Assembly (NCBI RefSeq): GCF_016862955.1
Contig: NZ_BONY01000020.1
Location: 62,001-126,000, forward strand
DNA: 64,000 nucleotides
Origin: Rhizocola hellebori
GTDB lineage: Bacteria > Actinomycetota > Actinomycetes > Mycobacteriales > Micromonosporaceae
Direction of reading: 5' to 3'
Shown here: positions 25,050-34,345 of the stretch, piece by piece
Layout: each line of letters opens with the position of its first letter
Numbering within the stretch: the first letter of the stretch is position 1
The notes under the pieces: generated by a model
Databases searched by the model: none
What the model saw: the letters and a program-made list of their open reading frames with translations, nothing else
Told to the model about the DNA's origin: nothing
Position numbers and translations under genes: made by a program

Positions 25050-26826
25050 CCAGATGCCTCCCGCACTGTCGTCGATGTGGCGGCTGTGCAAGCTCGGCTT
25101 CCGTTACGAGCCAAGGCTGATGTCGATCGCGTTCGGGCTGTCGGTCCTGGCCGCTCTGCCCGACGCGCTGCTGGCGCTGTGGCTCAAGTTCCTGGGTGAC
25201 GGCGTGATCGGCGGCAACGACCGCCTCATCTACGTGTCGCTGTTCGGCCTGGCCGCTTCCGCTTGCGGCACCTGGTTTCTGCGCACCATCTCCACCCGGG
25301 TGCAGCGCCGCTTCCGCGACCGGGTGACCATCGCCCTCGAGTCGCACGTGGCCCGGCTGCAGGCCTCGGTGGTCACCGTCGCCCACCACGAACGCCCCGA
25401 CTACCTCGACCGGCTTTCGGTGCTGCGCGACCAGGTGTTCGTGCTCGACCACATGTACATGTCGGTCTTCTCGACCTTCGGCTGGATCGTGCGCCTGACC
25501 ATCACCATCGGGCTGCTCATGTCCATCAACCCGCTGCTGGCCCTGCTCGCCCTGTTCGCCCTGCCCACCGTGCTCACCTCGTCGTGGCGCCCGGCCGTGG
25601 AGCGACAGGTCGAGGAGCGCGGCGCTGCCTCCGCCCGGCTGGCCCGCCACCTGTTCGTCCTGGCCACCACCGCGCCGCCCGGCAAGGAGGTGCGGGTCAC
25701 CGGCATCGCCGACCGGCTGGTTGGCCTGCGCCGCCAGGCATGGGAGCGCTGGCACCGGCCGATGGCCGCCACCCGCTGGGTTTCCGCGCTGTGGCACAGC
25801 CTGGGCTGGGCCTTCTTCGCCGCCGGATACATCGGCGCGATCGTCTACGTCTCCTCCAGCCCCACCACCACCCCCGGCGACGTGCTGCTGGTCCTCGCGG
25901 CAGGGGCACGGCTGTCGGCCTACATCGGGGCGACAGTCGGCGAGATCGGCTTCCTGCGCGGCATCTGGATGGACGGCTCCCGGCGGCTGGCGTGGCTGGA
26001 AGACTATGCGGCGGCACAGGTTTCGGCGACCGACTCGCCCGCCCCGGCCACCCTGACCGAGGGCATCCGGCTCGACAACATCAGCTTCGCCTATCCGGGC
26101 ACCGATCGCCTTGTCCTGCAAAAGGTCACGCTCAGCCTTCCCGCGGGCGCCATCGTCGCCGTGGTCGGCGAGAACGGCGCGGGCAAGAGCACCCTGGTCA
26201 AGCTGCTGTCCAAGTTCTACGAGCCCACCTCCGGCCGTGTTCTTGTCGACGGCGTCGACCTGGCCCGCATCCACTCCGACCAGTGGCGGTCGCGGCTTTC
26301 CGGTGCCTACCAAGACTTCTACCGGTTCGAGCTGGCCGCGCGCCACTCGGTCGGCGTCGGCGACCTGCCCCGTCTCGATTCCGAGCCGGCCGTCGTCACA
26401 GCCGTCGGCCGCGCCGGTGCCGAGGATGTGGTGACCCAGCTGGCTTCCGGCCTGCACACCCAGCTCGGGCCCGCCTGGCCGCATGGCGTCGAGGTGTCCT
26501 TCGGGCAGTGGCAAAAGCTTGCCCTGGCAAGGGGTTTCATGCGCGACGAGCCGCTGCTGCTGGTGCTCGACGAGCCCACTGCCGCGCTCGACTCCGAGAC
26601 CGAGCACGCGCTCTTCGAGCGCTACGCCGAAGGCGCCCGGCGCGACACCGGGTCCGGGCGCATCACCGTGCTGGTGTCACACCGCTTCAGCACGGTGCGC
26701 ATGGCCGACCTCATCGTCGTGCTCGACGGCGCGCGGCTAGTGGAAGTCGGCTCCCACGACGAGCTGATGGCCAAAGGCGGCCAATACGCCGACCTCTACA
26801 CCATCCAAGCAGCCGCCTACCGCTAG
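25033..26826 (+). CDS. ABC exporter half-transporter, subunit 2, variant signature motif
   Basis: 597 residues. Membrane domain ~1-330, ATPase ~340-597. Walker A is GENGAGKS at 379-386, Q-loop AYQDF, Walker B LLLVLDEP and H-loop VSHRFSTV. The ABC signature reads VSFGQ rather than LSGGQ, so one of the two composite ATP sites in the heterodimer carries an altered signature, a feature of many heterodimeric exporters with one degenerate site. Coupled to subunit 1 by a 17-bp overlap. Confidence 0.9.
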   Translation: MTSSADQMPPALSSMWRLCKLGFRYEPRLMSIAFGLSVLAALPDALLALWLKFLGDGVIGGNDRLIYVSLFGLAASACGTWFLRTISTRVQRRFRDRVTIALESHVARLQASVVTVAHHERPDYLDRLSVLRDQVFVLDHMYMSVFSTFGWIVRLTITIGLLMSINPLLALLALFALPTVLTSSWRPAVERQVEERGAASARLARHLFVLATTAPPGKEVRVTGIADRLVGLRRQAWERWHRPMAATRWVSALWHSLGWAFFAAGYIGAIVYVSSSPTTTPGDVLLVLAAGARLSAYIGATVGEIGFLRGIWMDGSRRLAWLEDYAAAQVSATDSPAPATLTEGIRLDNISFAYPGTDRLVLQKVTLSLPAGAIVAVVGENGAGKSTLVKLLSKFYEPTSGRVLVDGVDLARIHSDQWRSRLSGAYQDFYRFELAARHSVGVGDLPRLDSEPAVVTAVGRAGAEDVVTQLASGLHTQLGPAWPHGVEVSFGQWQKLALARGFMRDEPLLLVLDEPTAALDSETEHALFERYAEGARRDTGSGRITVLVSHRFSTVRMADLIVVLDGARLVEVGSHDELMAKGGQYADLYTIQAAAYR

Positions 26827-26910
26827 GCCTGCGCGCACAGCAACACCGCCAGCGCTGCGCCTCCGCGCGACGCGCTAGGGCACTGATCCAAATTGGCTCT
26901 AGCGACCTAG

Positions 26911-27129
26911 TTAATACATCGCTATGCTTCCTGAGCCCTCCGGAATGCGGAGTCCCGGGGGGTCCAGCGGTTGGCGACCATGTTCGGCATAGATGGTTCG
27001 TCGCTGGAGTTTCGCATCAATGGCTAGTCGTAGCCGGTTGGCAAGTCGTGGTGGAAGCAAGCCGTCTGTCCAACGGCTGTACGCACGGGCGACTTCAAGC
27101 GCGTGGCGTACCCGGCGCTCCATCGGCAC
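26911..27129 (-). CDS. Possible small basic protein or gene remnant
   Basis: 72 residues from GTG 27129 in a 350-bp gap that is less GC-rich than its surroundings. Helical N-terminus (ERRVRHALEVARAYSRW, LPPRLANRLRLAIDAKLQRR) with a proline-rich end. No family recognised and no good ribosome binding site. The rest of the gap (26827-26910 and 27130-27177) shows nothing else. It could be a chance frame or a decayed gene. Confidence 0.3.
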   Translation of the reverse strand: MPMERRVRHALEVARAYSRWTDGLLPPRLANRLRLAIDAKLQRRTIYAEHGRQPLDPPGLRIPEGSGSIAMY

Positions 27130-27177
27130 GCACCGTCAGCGCTCGCCCAAGGTGGGCCTGCTCTCGCGGCGGCGCCG

Positions 27178-29730
27178 TCAGCCGGCGCCGATGGCGATGA
27201 ACGAGGCGGCGGTGGCCTGGCTGACCGGGTCGGCGGGCATGCTGCGGCGCGCGGTGAGCAGGGCGTGCGCCAGGGAGGTGGACCCGGCGCGCAAGGCGTC
27301 GTGTAGGGCCAGCATCAGCGCGCCGGTGGCCTCGTCGTTGACCGGGTCGGCGGTGGCGACCATCGCGGCGGTGCCGCGTGGCAGAAGGGCGGCGGCCAGC
27401 CCCAGCAGCTCGTCGGAACCGGCTGGGGTCAGCGCGGCCGACTCGCAGCTGGGCAGGATCAGCCGGTGTGGGGCGTGGCGAAGCCGCGCGACGTCGTGGA
27501 CAGTCATCGGCCCGTCGGCCAGCCGCAGGTGGGAGAAGAGCGGGTTGTCGGCACGGACCGCGCCGTGCGCGGCCACGTGGGCCAGCGAGCTGCCGTCGAT
27601 CGCGTCGAGGACCCGCGCCACCGTGGCGTCGTCGCCGTGCAGGACTGTCGCGTATGGATAGCCGCCGGCGAGCTTGTCCATCTCCGCGCCGCGGGCCAGG
27701 CCTGGGCCGCGCACCAGGGCGACCCGCTCGGGTGGGGCGACGGCCTGCCGGGCGCGGACCCACGCCGAGACCGACGGCGCGATGCTCAGGACGCGTTTGC
27801 CCAGGCCTTCCAGAAGCGCCCACGGCACGCCGTGCAGCGTCGCGGGCGGGACGATGATCAGCGCGCCGGCGCCGAAGCGTTGTGCCGTCTGTCCAATCAA
27901 GAATGCGGAAAGCCGTTGCCCTGCAACGGTGAGAATGGAGGGATCCTTCGCGCGCCCATAGGCGAACCGGCGCAGCGCTGATCGGGCGAAGAGCACCTCT
28001 GCGGCCAGATCGCCTGCGGCATCGGGGGTGTAGCGGCGCACCCGGCCGCGGCCGCACAGCACGTGGTGCAGCCGTCCGTCGATCTCCACGATCTGCAGCA
28101 GCTGATCGTCGCCGAGCAGCTCTAGCAGCAGGTCGACTGTCCACTGTGGCCGGTTGGGCGCTCTGTTCGGGTCTGCGGAACTCTGCCGAACCCGTTCGCG
28201 GATCTGCGATTCCAGATGCTGCTGACGTCCCGGCGACGCGGTGGCCGATCGGTACGCGGCGAGCAGGCCCACCAGCACAGGATCATCACGTTGCGGCATC
28301 GGCGGCACAGCCAGCGTCACCGAACGCCACCGATCGCTGGCCACGAGCAGGTCGCGGGCGCTGCCATCGGTCAGGCAGCTGCGCTGCGCAAGCAATGCAA
28401 GCTCGGCGCCGAGCCCGGTGGCCAGCGCCCTCAGCTCGGCGGCACCCAGCAGAAGCTGGTAGTCATCAAGCACCTGAAGCCCACGGCCACATGAACGTCG
28501 CAGCCCCCGCAGATCACCAACGGCCTGCGCCCGCAGCGCGGACGCGACCCACGCGGCAACCCTGGCCTCCACCGGCCCCCGTTGCCGATGCCGAGCCGCC
28601 GCAAGCAAATGCCCCTCCGCCAACCGGCCGGCCGCCCCGTCGCCGCGGGTCAGGGTGAGGCGGGCGGCTAGGAGGTGGGCTTGGGGGACGTCGGCGGAGC
28701 CGGTGGCGGCTAGGGCGAGCGCCACGCGGTTTGCTTGCGTGGCAAGGGTTTTCGACGCGTGGCCGGCTGCCCAAAGGGCGGTGAGCTCCTGTAGGTGGGC
28801 GTGCTGGGTCCACCATTGGCGATGCTGGCGGGTGAACATGCGCCGGGCCGAACGGGCGTAGCCGGCCGACTTCAGGGGATCACCGGCGGCGAGCGCCGCC
28901 CGGGCGGCGAGCAGGAGCAGCTCGGCCCGTTTGGTGGCCTGCCCGCGGGGAAGCTCGCGAAGCGCGGCGTCGGCCTCCCGGACCGCGTCGTCGGCGAGGT
29001 TGGCCGCGAGCAGCACCTCGCATCGGGCCAGCATCAGGCTGTAGGTGGGCGCGCCCAGCGCCCGAATGCGTTCGTCTGCTATGGACAGATGGGCCAGCGC
29101 GGCGGGCTGGTCGCCCGCGGCGAAGGCTACGGCGGCCCGGTTCTGGCGGGCCACCGCGGAGTCGTGCCGGTGGTCGATCGTGGAGAACATCTGCTCGGCC
29201 TGGGCGAAGTCGGCCTCGGCCCGGCCGGTGGCCCCGGCGGTGAGGTGGAGCAGCGCACGCAGGGTCAGCGCCCGCGCCGCCCACAGCGTGTCACCGGATT
29301 TGCGTAACGGCGGCAACGCTTTGGCCACCTGGACCATGGCCTCGTCGTGGCGGCCGAGGATCCGCAACACCCCGGCCAGACGGAAGCGCACCTTGGCGCG
29401 AACCTCCCCGCGGGATAGCTCGATAGCGTGAGTCAGCTCGGCCAGACCTTGACGCGCCCGGCCCGCCTGGACTAAAGCCACTCCTAATGTCGCGCAGACA
29501 TCCGCAACCCGTGGGGTGGAGCCGGCGCGACGGGCAAGATCCCTAGCGCGGCGCAGGTGCGACACCGCCTCGGCGTAATTCCCGCGCTCACGGTGAACTA
29601 TGCCGATAGCCTGATGTGCCAGAGAGGCGTCGTAAGGCGTCGGGCCGCTGTCCAACAGCGACTGCGCACCGGCAAGGGCGGCCTGCGGCGCGGAGAAGAC
29701 CATCGAAACAAGCCCATGCGGGTCGCCCAT
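27178..29730 (-). CDS. TPR-CHAT caspase-like protease
   Basis: 850 residues. The first ~450 residues are tandem TPR-like helix pairs (for example HQAIGIVHRERGNYAEAVSHL and VRFRLAGVLRILGRHDEAM). The last ~290 are a CHAT domain: LAHVAAHGAVRADNPLFSH with catalytic H722 and LILPSCESAALTPAG with catalytic C762, followed by LLGLAAALLPRGTAAMVAT. CHAT proteases cleave after specific basic or other residues when their TPR part is engaged by a signal. No signal peptide or membrane anchor, so it is cytosolic. It is divergent, by 37 bp, from genes for a subtilisin-like protease, an ECF sigma factor and an acidic protein. The start could also be ATG 29703. Confidence 0.9.
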   Translation of the reverse strand: MGDPHGLVSMVFSAPQAALAGAQSLLDSGPTPYDASLAHQAIGIVHRERGNYAEAVSHLRRARDLARRAGSTPRVADVCATLGVALVQAGRARQGLAELTHAIELSRGEVRAKVRFRLAGVLRILGRHDEAMVQVAKALPPLRKSGDTLWAARALTLRALLHLTAGATGRAEADFAQAEQMFSTIDHRHDSAVARQNRAAVAFAAGDQPAALAHLSIADERIRALGAPTYSLMLARCEVLLAANLADDAVREADAALRELPRGQATKRAELLLLAARAALAAGDPLKSAGYARSARRMFTRQHRQWWTQHAHLQELTALWAAGHASKTLATQANRVALALAATGSADVPQAHLLAARLTLTRGDGAAGRLAEGHLLAAARHRQRGPVEARVAAWVASALRAQAVGDLRGLRRSCGRGLQVLDDYQLLLGAAELRALATGLGAELALLAQRSCLTDGSARDLLVASDRWRSVTLAVPPMPQRDDPVLVGLLAAYRSATASPGRQQHLESQIRERVRQSSADPNRAPNRPQWTVDLLLELLGDDQLLQIVEIDGRLHHVLCGRGRVRRYTPDAAGDLAAEVLFARSALRRFAYGRAKDPSILTVAGQRLSAFLIGQTAQRFGAGALIIVPPATLHGVPWALLEGLGKRVLSIAPSVSAWVRARQAVAPPERVALVRGPGLARGAEMDKLAGGYPYATVLHGDDATVARVLDAIDGSSLAHVAAHGAVRADNPLFSHLRLADGPMTVHDVARLRHAPHRLILPSCESAALTPAGSDELLGLAAALLPRGTAAMVATADPVNDEATGALMLALHDALRAGSTSLAHALLTARRSMPADPVSQATAASFIAIGAG

Positions 29731-29767
29731 CAGATAATGCTAAGAGCCGCCGCCCCGAGGAGTCCCA
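29731..29767. promoter_or_regulatory. 37-bp divergent promoter region of the CHAT and S8 protease genes
   Basis: Only 37 bp separate the two outward starts. GATAAT at 29733-29738 resembles a -10 box for the rightward gene, and GAGGAG before ATG 29768 is its ribosome binding site. If the CHAT gene starts at the internal ATG 29703, the shared region grows to 64 bp. Co-regulation is likely. Confidence 0.45.
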
Positions 29768-31135
29768 ATGCAGGTCTTGGAAGACCCCTACGACCGGTAC
29801 CGCCGCCAGTTCCAGCGAATCCAGCGCGAGCTGCGCATCGCGGCCTATCCCGACGACGAGCCCGTCGAGCTGGACTGCGACGACCTGACTCGGCCAACGA
29901 TTTCCTACCAGCGTGATCATGTCATCGCCTATACCGGGTCAGACAATGTGGACTTCCTCGAAGCCCACTTCGACGCGGCCAGGGTGGGCGAGGCACGATC
30001 CGGTACCCAGCTGATGAAGGTCAATGGCGATGCGCGCGAGATCGTGGAGCGGGCGCGCGCGGGCAGAGGCAGACAGTCCTACTCGCTGAACCACCTGATC
30101 GCCGTCGCGGTGGGCGACGTGAACCTGTGTCCCTGCGATGAGCCGATGCTTCCCCCTTCCGACGCCTTCATGTATCCCGATCCGAGCCGCGCGGACCCCG
30201 AAGCGGGCCGGGGGGTCATGGTCGATGTCATCGACACCGGACTGATCCGGACCTACGCCGAGCACCGCCACCTCGACGGGGTCGAGGCATTGGGCTTCAG
30301 AAACCAGCTCGGCGAAGGGGAATTCGTCCCCCTCGACTACGGGCACGGCACCTTCGTCACGGGTGTGCTGCGCAGTGTGGCCCCCGCCGTCGATGTCCGG
30401 GTCAGCCGTCTGCTGCGCCGCGGCGGCGCGACCACCGAGTTCACGTTGCGCGACGAGCTGGAGGCGGTCCTGCACCGCGACCCGCCGCCCGACATCGTCA
30501 GCCTTTCCGCCGGGAACACCAGCAGCGACGGCCACACGATGATGGCGCTGGAGCCCGTCGTCGACCGCCTGCACGCGGCAGGCATCGTCCTGGTGGCGGC
30601 CGCGGGCAACAACGGCAACGACGTCAAGTTCTTCCCGGCCGCCTTCAAAAACGTGATCGGCGTCGGAGCGACGCGGCGCGGGGCCCGCGGGCGCGCCTGT
30701 TTCAGCAACTACGGCCCATGGGTTTCGGTTTACGCGCCGGGGGAACGGCTGGTCAATGCGTTCGTCACCGAGGGTCGATATAGGACGGTGCACGAGGGCC
30801 GTGAGACCTGTCGTTTCCGCGGGCGCCGGGAGGAGGGCTGGTACGGCAACTGCACCTGCATCGACACCCTGGAGCAGGGCGACATCACGACTTTCCCGAG
30901 CAATCTGGCCCGCTGGAGCGGCACCTCGTTCGCGACGCCGATCGTCGCGGGCCTGATCGCCGCGAGGCTGGCCCTGGCGCGCCGGGACCACCCGGACACC
31001 ACGCCGCGCCAGGCCGCCGACTGGCTGCTGCGCCACGCCGATCGCGGGGCCGGCGCGACGGGGCCGCTGGTGGAGCCGGGACAGCAGCTGGTCAGCCGAT
31101 GCGGCAACGATCCCGACTGCGCAGGTGACTGCTGA
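29768..31135 (+). CDS. Cytosolic subtilisin-like serine protease (S8)
   Basis: 455 residues. The catalytic triad is clear: D156 in VDVIDTG, H193 in YGHGTFVTG, S387 in SGTSFATPIVAG; the oxyanion Asn lies in AAAGNNGN near 281-282. Residues 1-~125 are a non-catalytic N-terminal region and no signal peptide is present, so the enzyme should stay in the cytoplasm. Two cysteine-containing inserts occur (ETCRF...CTCID near 346-366, and CGNDPDCAGDC at the end). It is expressed with the ECF sigma factor gene, which its 3' end overlaps by 11 bp. Its target might be the sigma factor partner or the CHAT protein (inference). Confidence 0.9.
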   Translation: MQVLEDPYDRYRRQFQRIQRELRIAAYPDDEPVELDCDDLTRPTISYQRDHVIAYTGSDNVDFLEAHFDAARVGEARSGTQLMKVNGDAREIVERARAGRGRQSYSLNHLIAVAVGDVNLCPCDEPMLPPSDAFMYPDPSRADPEAGRGVMVDVIDTGLIRTYAEHRHLDGVEALGFRNQLGEGEFVPLDYGHGTFVTGVLRSVAPAVDVRVSRLLRRGGATTEFTLRDELEAVLHRDPPPDIVSLSAGNTSSDGHTMMALEPVVDRLHAAGIVLVAAAGNNGNDVKFFPAAFKNVIGVGATRRGARGRACFSNYGPWVSVYAPGERLVNAFVTEGRYRTVHEGRETCRFRGRREEGWYGNCTCIDTLEQGDITTFPSNLARWSGTSFATPIVAGLIAARLALARRDHPDTTPRQAADWLLRHADRGAGATGPLVEPGQQLVSRCGNDPDCAGDC

Positions 31136-31724
31136 AGTGGTGACCCAGGAGGCCGCCGCGTTGCTGCGCGCGGCGGCCAACGGAGACGCCCAGGCCTGGT
31201 CGGGTCTGGTGCGCCGGTTCAGCGGGCTGGTCTGGTCGGTGGCCCGCGGGCACGGCCTGAGCCAGGCCGATGCCGAGGACGTGTACCAAACGACCTGGCT
31301 GCGCCTGACCCAGCATCTGGAGCGCATCAAGGAGCCGGACAGGATCGCGGGCTGGCTGGCGGCCACGGCGCGCAACGAGTCGCTGCGCGTGATCCGCTCC
31401 GGGTTGCGGGTCTCTCCGGTGGAGAACCTGGAACCGGCCCTGGAACCGCAGGGTTCGCCCGAGGAAGAGGCGGTGCAGGCCGAGTCCGCGCGACAGGCCC
31501 GGTGGCGCGCAGCGCGGCTGTGGGAGGCGTTTGAGGAGCTGTCGGAAAGGTGCAAGCAGTTGTTGCGGGTGCTCAGCGCGCCCACCCCGCCGAGCTATGC
31601 GGAGGTGGCCGAGGTGTTCGACATGCCCGTCGGCAGCATCGGGCCCACCCGGGCCCGTTGCCTGGCGCGATTGCGTGCCTTGTTGGCCGATCGGGGTATC
31701 ACGAGCGGCAGTGAGCGCTCATGA
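31125..31724 (+). CDS. ECF-type sigma-70 factor of the CHAT/S8 module
   Basis: 199 residues. Region 2 is LVRRFSGLVWSVARGHGLS with DAEDVYQTTWLRL following it (~28-61). Region 4 with its helix-turn-helix is SYAEVAEVFDMPVGSIGPTRARCLARLR near the C-terminus. There is no region 3, as expected for ECF factors. It should direct RNA polymerase to a small regulon. No conventional anti-sigma gene (zinc-binding, membrane-spanning) is adjacent; the acidic 163-residue protein coupled by ATGA downstream may play that role. GTG 31125 is the assumed start; GTG 31137 and 31140 are alternatives that would remove the overlap with the protease gene. Confidence 0.88.
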   Translation: MTAEVVTQEAAALLRAAANGDAQAWSGLVRRFSGLVWSVARGHGLSQADAEDVYQTTWLRLTQHLERIKEPDRIAGWLAATARNESLRVIRSGLRVSPVENLEPALEPQGSPEEEAVQAESARQARWRAARLWEAFEELSERCKQLLRVLSAPTPPSYAEVAEVFDMPVGSIGPTRARCLARLRALLADRGITSGSERS

Positions 31725-32212
31725 CTGTGCGACCTGCCGATGGAGGCCCACCCGTGGACGACGATGACGACGAGCTGATCGGTGAGCTCAGCCAGGCTGC
31801 CGAGCTGGCCGACCCGGTCCCGCCCTATCTCGTCGACGCCGGCATCGCCGCCTACACGTTTCGCACCATCGACGCCGAGCTGGCCGCGCTGGTTTTCGAC
31901 TCGGCCGCGGCGGGCAGCGATCAGCTGGTGCGAAGCGAGCGCCCGGCTCGGATGCTCAGCTTCGAGACCGCCGATCTCAGCATCGAGCTGGAGATAATCC
32001 CGCAGGGAGAGATCATTCACCTGGTCGGCCAGATTCTGCCGCCGGCCGTGGTGCAGATCGATGTCCGCCAGCCGGATCTGGTGAGCACGGGCAGCACGGA
32101 CGGCCTGGGCCGGTTCAGCTTGATCCTTCCCACACCCGGCCCTTTTCAGCTCAGCCTGCCCTATGCCGCAGCGCACGGCGGCGCCATGGTGACCGAATGG
32201 ATTTCCGTGTAG
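31721..32212 (+). CDS. Acidic partner protein of the sigma/CHAT module
   Basis: 163 residues from ATG 31721, overlapping the sigma gene stop as ATGA. The N-terminus is strongly acidic (DDDDDELIGEL). A helical segment follows with PPYLVDAGIAAYTFRTIDAELA, then a beta-rich half with LSIELEIIPQGEIIHLVGQI and GLGRFSLILPTPGPFQL resembling an Ig-like or carboxypeptidase-regulatory-like fold. I recall similar proteins beside sigma and CHAT genes in other actinobacteria but know no assigned function. It is a candidate sigma-binding protein or protease substrate. Confidence 0.72.
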   Translation: MTVRPADGGPPVDDDDDELIGELSQAAELADPVPPYLVDAGIAAYTFRTIDAELAALVFDSAAAGSDQLVRSERPARMLSFETADLSIELEIIPQGEIIHLVGQILPPAVVQIDVRQPDLVSTGSTDGLGRFSLILPTPGPFQLSLPYAAAHGGAMVTEWISV

Positions 32213-32301
32213 TTACAGCACTACTGCGAGGTTTTGGCTATTTGGCTGAATTGCGGCATCAGCTAGGCTTGGTCTCCCTTGCGCAATGAGTGGAGGCGAT
32301 T

Positions 32302-34332
32302 GTGGTTGCGCTGACCTTGCGTGCGACGCGTTCCTCGCGGCCGCCGTGGATGGCGATTTACTCCGGGCTGGTAGGTCTGGTCGCAGTGGTGATGTTCATC
32401 GCCACCGCCGAACAGATCCCGCACACCGTCAGCCTTCCCGCCTTCTGGCTCATGACCGGCCTTGCCCTGGTCGCTGCGGCGCTTGCCTTTGTGACCACCG
32501 ACATCCGAGGCGCCTCGGTGGTGCTCTGCCCGGTGCTGTGTTTCAGCTTCGCCACCGTCCTGTGCTGGGGGCTGGCTCCCGCCATCCTGATGCAGACCCT
32601 CGCCACAGCCGTGGTGGGCCTGCGGCTGCGAGACTCGGCCAAGCACATCGGTTTCATCGCGGCCCAATACGCCGTGGCTTTCACGGCCGCCTATGTAGTG
32701 GTGCAGATCGGCGACCCGAAGCCCTTCGCCACCACCACCGTGGTCGAGAGGCTGTCCGACACCGCCACGGTAATCCTTGCCGCCGCAGCCTTTCTCGCCG
32801 TCTTTTTGGCGCAGACCATCATCACGGCCCGGCTGACCTCCCCGGGCTTCCAGTGGCAAAAAGTGCGAGCATCGCTGGCCCACCAGGCGCTGTTCCTGGC
32901 TTCCTTGCTTTTGCTCAGCCCGGTACTGGCCGTGGCCGCCCACGTCAACGTCTTCTTCGTGTTACTGATCATCTTGCCGCTCTACGCCGTGCAGAAGATG
33001 GCCCGGCTCTCGGCCGAACGCGACCGGGCCGCCTGGGCGGATCCGTTGACAGGGCTGGCAAACCGGCGCGGCCTGCAGGCCCGCTTCGACGACCTGCGGG
33101 CCGGAAAACCGATGGCCCTGCTCATGCTGGACCTCGACCGGTTCAAACACGTCAACGATGCGCTCGGCCACGATGTCGGCGACCGGCTGCTGGTTGCCAT
33201 CGCGCAGCGCCTCACCCGGCAGACGCCTGCCGGCGGCACGGTGGGACGCCTGGGCGGCGACGAGTTCGCCATCCTCGTACCGGGGGTGCGCGACGCAGAG
33301 GAGGCCCATGAGGTGGCCCGCACTGTGCTTGCCGCGCTTGCCCAGCCGGTACGCCTCGACGAGCTGGACATCGACGTGACCGCCTCGGCCGGCGTGGCCG
33401 TACACCCGGATCAGGGCACCGACTTCGCCACCCTGATGCGCCATGCCGACGTGGCACTGTATGAGGCCAAGCGCCGCGGCGACAGCGCCGCGAGCTACGA
33501 CCCTTGTGTGGACCTCAACAGCCCGCAACGCCTCGGGTTGCTCGCCGACTTCCGCCGCGCGCTGGAATCGCCCGGCGACGAGATCGCCCTGCACTACCAG
33601 CCGCAGGTGGCCCTGGACAGCGGCGAGCTGGTCGGGGTGGAGGCGCTGCTGCGCTGGACGCACCCGACCCGGGGCCTGATCAGTACCCCGGAAGTGCTTC
33701 AGGTCGCCGAGCACACCTCGGTCATGCACCTGCTGACCGTCCGGGTCATCGACGACGTCGTGGCCCAGCTCGCCGCCTGGCGTGCGCAGAACCTGCGCCT
33801 GCGGGTGTCCATCAACATCAGCGCTCGTGACCTCTACAGCGGTGAGGTGGTGGAACACCTCGCCACCCGCCTGCGCGAATATGACGTGCCACCGGATCAG
33901 ATCCAGGTGGAGATCACCGAGAGCGCGCTGATGGGCGACCCGGTGCGCGCCTACAGCACCGTCATGAAGATCGTGGGGATAGGTGTTGCCGTCTCTCTCG
34001 ACGATTTCGGTACCGGTTACTCCTCGCTGCAACACCTGAGGAAACTGCCCCTGGCCGAAATCAAGGTGGACCGCTCCTTCGTCGCCGGGATGGCTGACAA
34101 CTCCGACGACGCGGCCATCGTTCGCTCCACAGTGGAGCTTGCCGCGTCTCTCGGCCTGCGTTCGGTGGCCGAGGGGGTCGAGAACGAGTACACCTGGGGC
34201 ATGCTGGCGCAGACCCACTGCTCGCTGGCACAGGGATGGTCGGTGGCCAGGCCGATGCCGGGCGCGGAACTGGCCCGCTGGCACACCAACCGCTTGCACG
34301 CCAGGGCAAGCCAGGCACAGCTCACCCTCTGA
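32302..34332 (+). CDS. Membrane GGDEF-EAL c-di-GMP protein
   Basis: 676 residues from GTG 32302, chosen because GGAGG (32292-32296) lies 5 nt upstream. About seven hydrophobic segments in residues 1-230 form a membrane sensor. The GGDEF domain is intact (DRFKHVNDALGHDVGD, GGDEF at 318-322), consistent with diguanylate cyclase activity. The EAL domain is intact (EAL at 447-449, ITESALM, DDFGTGYSSL, and SVAEGVEN), consistent with phosphodiesterase activity. Which activity dominates cannot be told from sequence. c-di-GMP controls development in filamentous actinobacteria through BldD. The gene stands alone. Confidence 0.93.
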   Translation: MVALTLRATRSSRPPWMAIYSGLVGLVAVVMFIATAEQIPHTVSLPAFWLMTGLALVAAALAFVTTDIRGASVVLCPVLCFSFATVLCWGLAPAILMQTLATAVVGLRLRDSAKHIGFIAAQYAVAFTAAYVVVQIGDPKPFATTTVVERLSDTATVILAAAAFLAVFLAQTIITARLTSPGFQWQKVRASLAHQALFLASLLLLSPVLAVAAHVNVFFVLLIILPLYAVQKMARLSAERDRAAWADPLTGLANRRGLQARFDDLRAGKPMALLMLDLDRFKHVNDALGHDVGDRLLVAIAQRLTRQTPAGGTVGRLGGDEFAILVPGVRDAEEAHEVARTVLAALAQPVRLDELDIDVTASAGVAVHPDQGTDFATLMRHADVALYEAKRRGDSAASYDPCVDLNSPQRLGLLADFRRALESPGDEIALHYQPQVALDSGELVGVEALLRWTHPTRGLISTPEVLQVAEHTSVMHLLTVRVIDDVVAQLAAWRAQNLRLRVSINISARDLYSGEVVEHLATRLREYDVPPDQIQVEITESALMGDPVRAYSTVMKIVGIGVAVSLDDFGTGYSSLQHLRKLPLAEIKVDRSFVAGMADNSDDAAIVRSTVELAASLGLRSVAEGVENEYTWGMLAQTHCSLAQGWSVARPMPGAELARWHTNRLHARASQAQLTL

Positions 34333-34345
34333 AGCGCCGGGTGCG

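Noticed and set aside
25042-26607. 521-codon minus-strand frame opposite ABC subunit 2
   Set aside because: GC-driven shadow of an intact ABC gene; no start signal or motif.
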